Positions 61,498 through 64,000 of a stretch of DNA of 64,000 bases are shown piece by piece. The stretch is from positions 6,572,001 to 6,636,000 of the forward strand of contig NZ_CP026652.1 of assembly GCF_002946835.1 (NCBI RefSeq), in the 5' to 3' direction. The stretch's first letter is position 1, and every line of letters starts with the position of its first letter. The notes under the pieces are model-generated. The model did no database searches. It was not told the DNA's origin and saw only the letters and a list, made by a program, of their open reading frames with translations. Both the position numbers and the translations under genes were made by a program. Source of the stretch: Streptomyces dengpaensis (GTDB lineage: Bacteria; Actinomycetota; Actinomycetes; Streptomycetales; Streptomycetaceae).

Positions 61498-62187
61498 CTA
61501 TAGCGGGGGAAGGGTGGGAAGCAGACCACCGTCGACGCTGAGGTCGGACCCGTCACGGCGTCCCGCCAGCCAGCCGAGGAGCGCGGGCGTGGGACCGGTC
61601 ACGGTGACCTCGGGGCCGCCCTCCGCGACGCGCCCCGTGCTCCACGCGCGCGTGCCGTCGGTGACGCGGGTGGGAGGCACATCGGGATGTCCGCCGAAGC
61701 GGTCGGCGAGGAACTCGATCTCCCGCTCCACGAACTCCGCCGGAAGATCTTCGAGTTCGTATCCGATGCCCAGATCCACATGGTGCAGCTCGACCTCGAC
61801 CCACCGCCGGAACGGTACCCGGGCCGCGGAGTCGGTGACTCCGTTGCGCAGCTCCACCGTGCGGGACCAGTCCGCGGGAGCGGCCCCCGCCTCCTGGAAG
61901 CGGGCCGCGCTCTCGCGTACGTCGGTGAGCTGCGCGTCCAGGGACCGCGGCGCGTCCCGCTCGATGTCGGCGTCCCGTGCGGCGCCGGTGGTGTACATGG
62001 GGCGCCCTTCCAGGACGTTCACGAGAGCGTCCGCGTTGCGGGCGAGGTGGGCGAGCACGTGGCCCCGGCTCCAGCCGGGGAGCCGTGACGACTCGGTCAC
62101 GGATGCGTTGTCCAATGCGGCGGCTGCGATGAGCAGTCGGTCGGTCGCGTCACGTACAGACGCCAGGTCGCACACATGATCAATCAT
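61498..62187 (-). CDS. MDMPI-type maleylpyruvate isomerase family protein
   Basis: A 229-aa protein of the mycothiol-dependent DinB-like family: ALDNASVTESSRLPGWSRGH, VLAHLARNADALVNVLEGRP (metal His), FRRWVEVELHHVDLGIGYEL (metal Glu/His), and a C-terminal sterol-carrier-like segment VTVTGPTPALLGWLAGRRDG. It could isomerise maleylpyruvate or modify another mycothiol adduct. ATG 62187 is chosen because conserved sequence starts there. Confidence 0.87.
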   Translation of the reverse strand: MIDHVCDLASVRDATDRLLIAAAALDNASVTESSRLPGWSRGHVLAHLARNADALVNVLEGRPMYTTGAARDADIERDAPRSLDAQLTDVRESAARFQEAGAAPADWSRTVELRNGVTDSAARVPFRRWVEVELHHVDLGIGYELEDLPAEFVEREIEFLADRFGGHPDVPPTRVTDGTRAWSTGRVAEGGPEVTVTGPTPALLGWLAGRRDGSDLSVDGGLLPTLPPL

Positions 62188-62410
62188 GAGGCCGACCCTA
62201 GCCCCGCCACACGTTTGGGTGAAGGCGGTCGACCAGCCCCGCAAATCGAATGTGCGTGCTATAGGCTCGGATGCGGCGTCGGGCATGCTGGAGAGCCCGG
62301 GATTGTTGTGAACCAGGGAAACCAACCGGCGCTGTCAGTGGCTCCCCCTAGTCTGAGGAAGACGGGGGCCTCGGCCCCTGTCACTACTCTCAAGAAAGGT
62401 GCGGACCGGC

Positions 62411-64000
<1,590 letters not shown>

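Noticed and set aside
62250..62266. LexA box GAATgtgcGTGC before uvrA
   Set aside because: Only 6 of 8 half-site bases match GAAC-n4-GTTC; too weak to annotate.

Overview
The window is very GC-rich chromosomal DNA from a Streptomyces-type actinomycete. The evidence is strong G/C bias at third codon positions, frequent GTG starts, leaderless-looking starts, and Streptomyces-typical families (XRE-DUF5753/DUF397, DUF6343, DUF3068, mycothiol-type MDMPI). The core order polA - rpsA - coaE - uvrB - uvrA gives a housekeeping chromosomal segment. There is no transposase, integrase, rRNA operon, intact tRNA or CRISPR array.

Layout. 1-9.7 kb: an FdhF/YdeP molybdopterin oxidoreductase (runs off the left edge) divergent from polA; then a secreted beta-lactamase-fold serine hydrolase, a DUF4184 membrane protein, a secreted lytic transglycosylase and a 44-aa membrane peptide next to a DUF3068 protein. 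10.6-24.6 kb: hrpB helicase, methyltransferases, rpsA with a consensus promoter and strong terminator, PAC2, coaE, small conserved proteins, DoxX, an S4 RNA-binding protein, a family-5 uracil-DNA glycosylase and prolyl aminopeptidase. 24.6-36.5 kb: an accessory stretch rich in broken genes (permease/nucleotidyltransferase remnants, truncated FUSC protein, internally deleted amidohydrolase, ABC transporter whose middle is replaced by a VOC-gene segment, MocR regulator without its PLP lysine, carboxymuconolactone decarboxylase tail). Intact genes are interspersed, including a four-gene WhiJ/AbaA-type module. 36.5-49.5 kb: stand-alone gltD, DUF1772, DUF2293, a kinase-like protein, PPOX and CBS proteins, corA, a pseudouridine-catabolism pair (psuG-psuK), VOC, ogt, a glycerophosphodiesterase and an MHYT membrane sensor. 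49.5-64 kb: uvrB, two TerD proteins, TerC behind a yybP-ykoY manganese riboswitch, a frameshifted Ca2+/H+ antiporter, an MHS-type transporter, an S66 carboxypeptidase, aroQ, a TetR-like protein with a degraded DNA-binding domain, a metallo-hydrolase, MDMPI and the first 530 codons of uvrA.

Functional threads. DNA replication and repair is prominent (polA, uvrA, uvrB, UdgB, Ogt). The TerD/TerD/TerC block with a Mn2+ riboswitch is a metal/stress module. psuG-psuK salvages pseudouridine. The XRE-DUF5753/DUF397/anti-sigma-like cluster is a developmental-type regulatory module.

Three features stand out. First, there is a dense set of decayed genes, several with clean in-frame internal deletions. 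Second, at least a dozen short tandem-repeat arrays (9-55 bp units) lie in intergenic DNA and in genes. Third, a 12-bp palindrome, CACGCGCGCGTG, recurs eight times. All functional assignments come from reading the sequence; no database search was possible.
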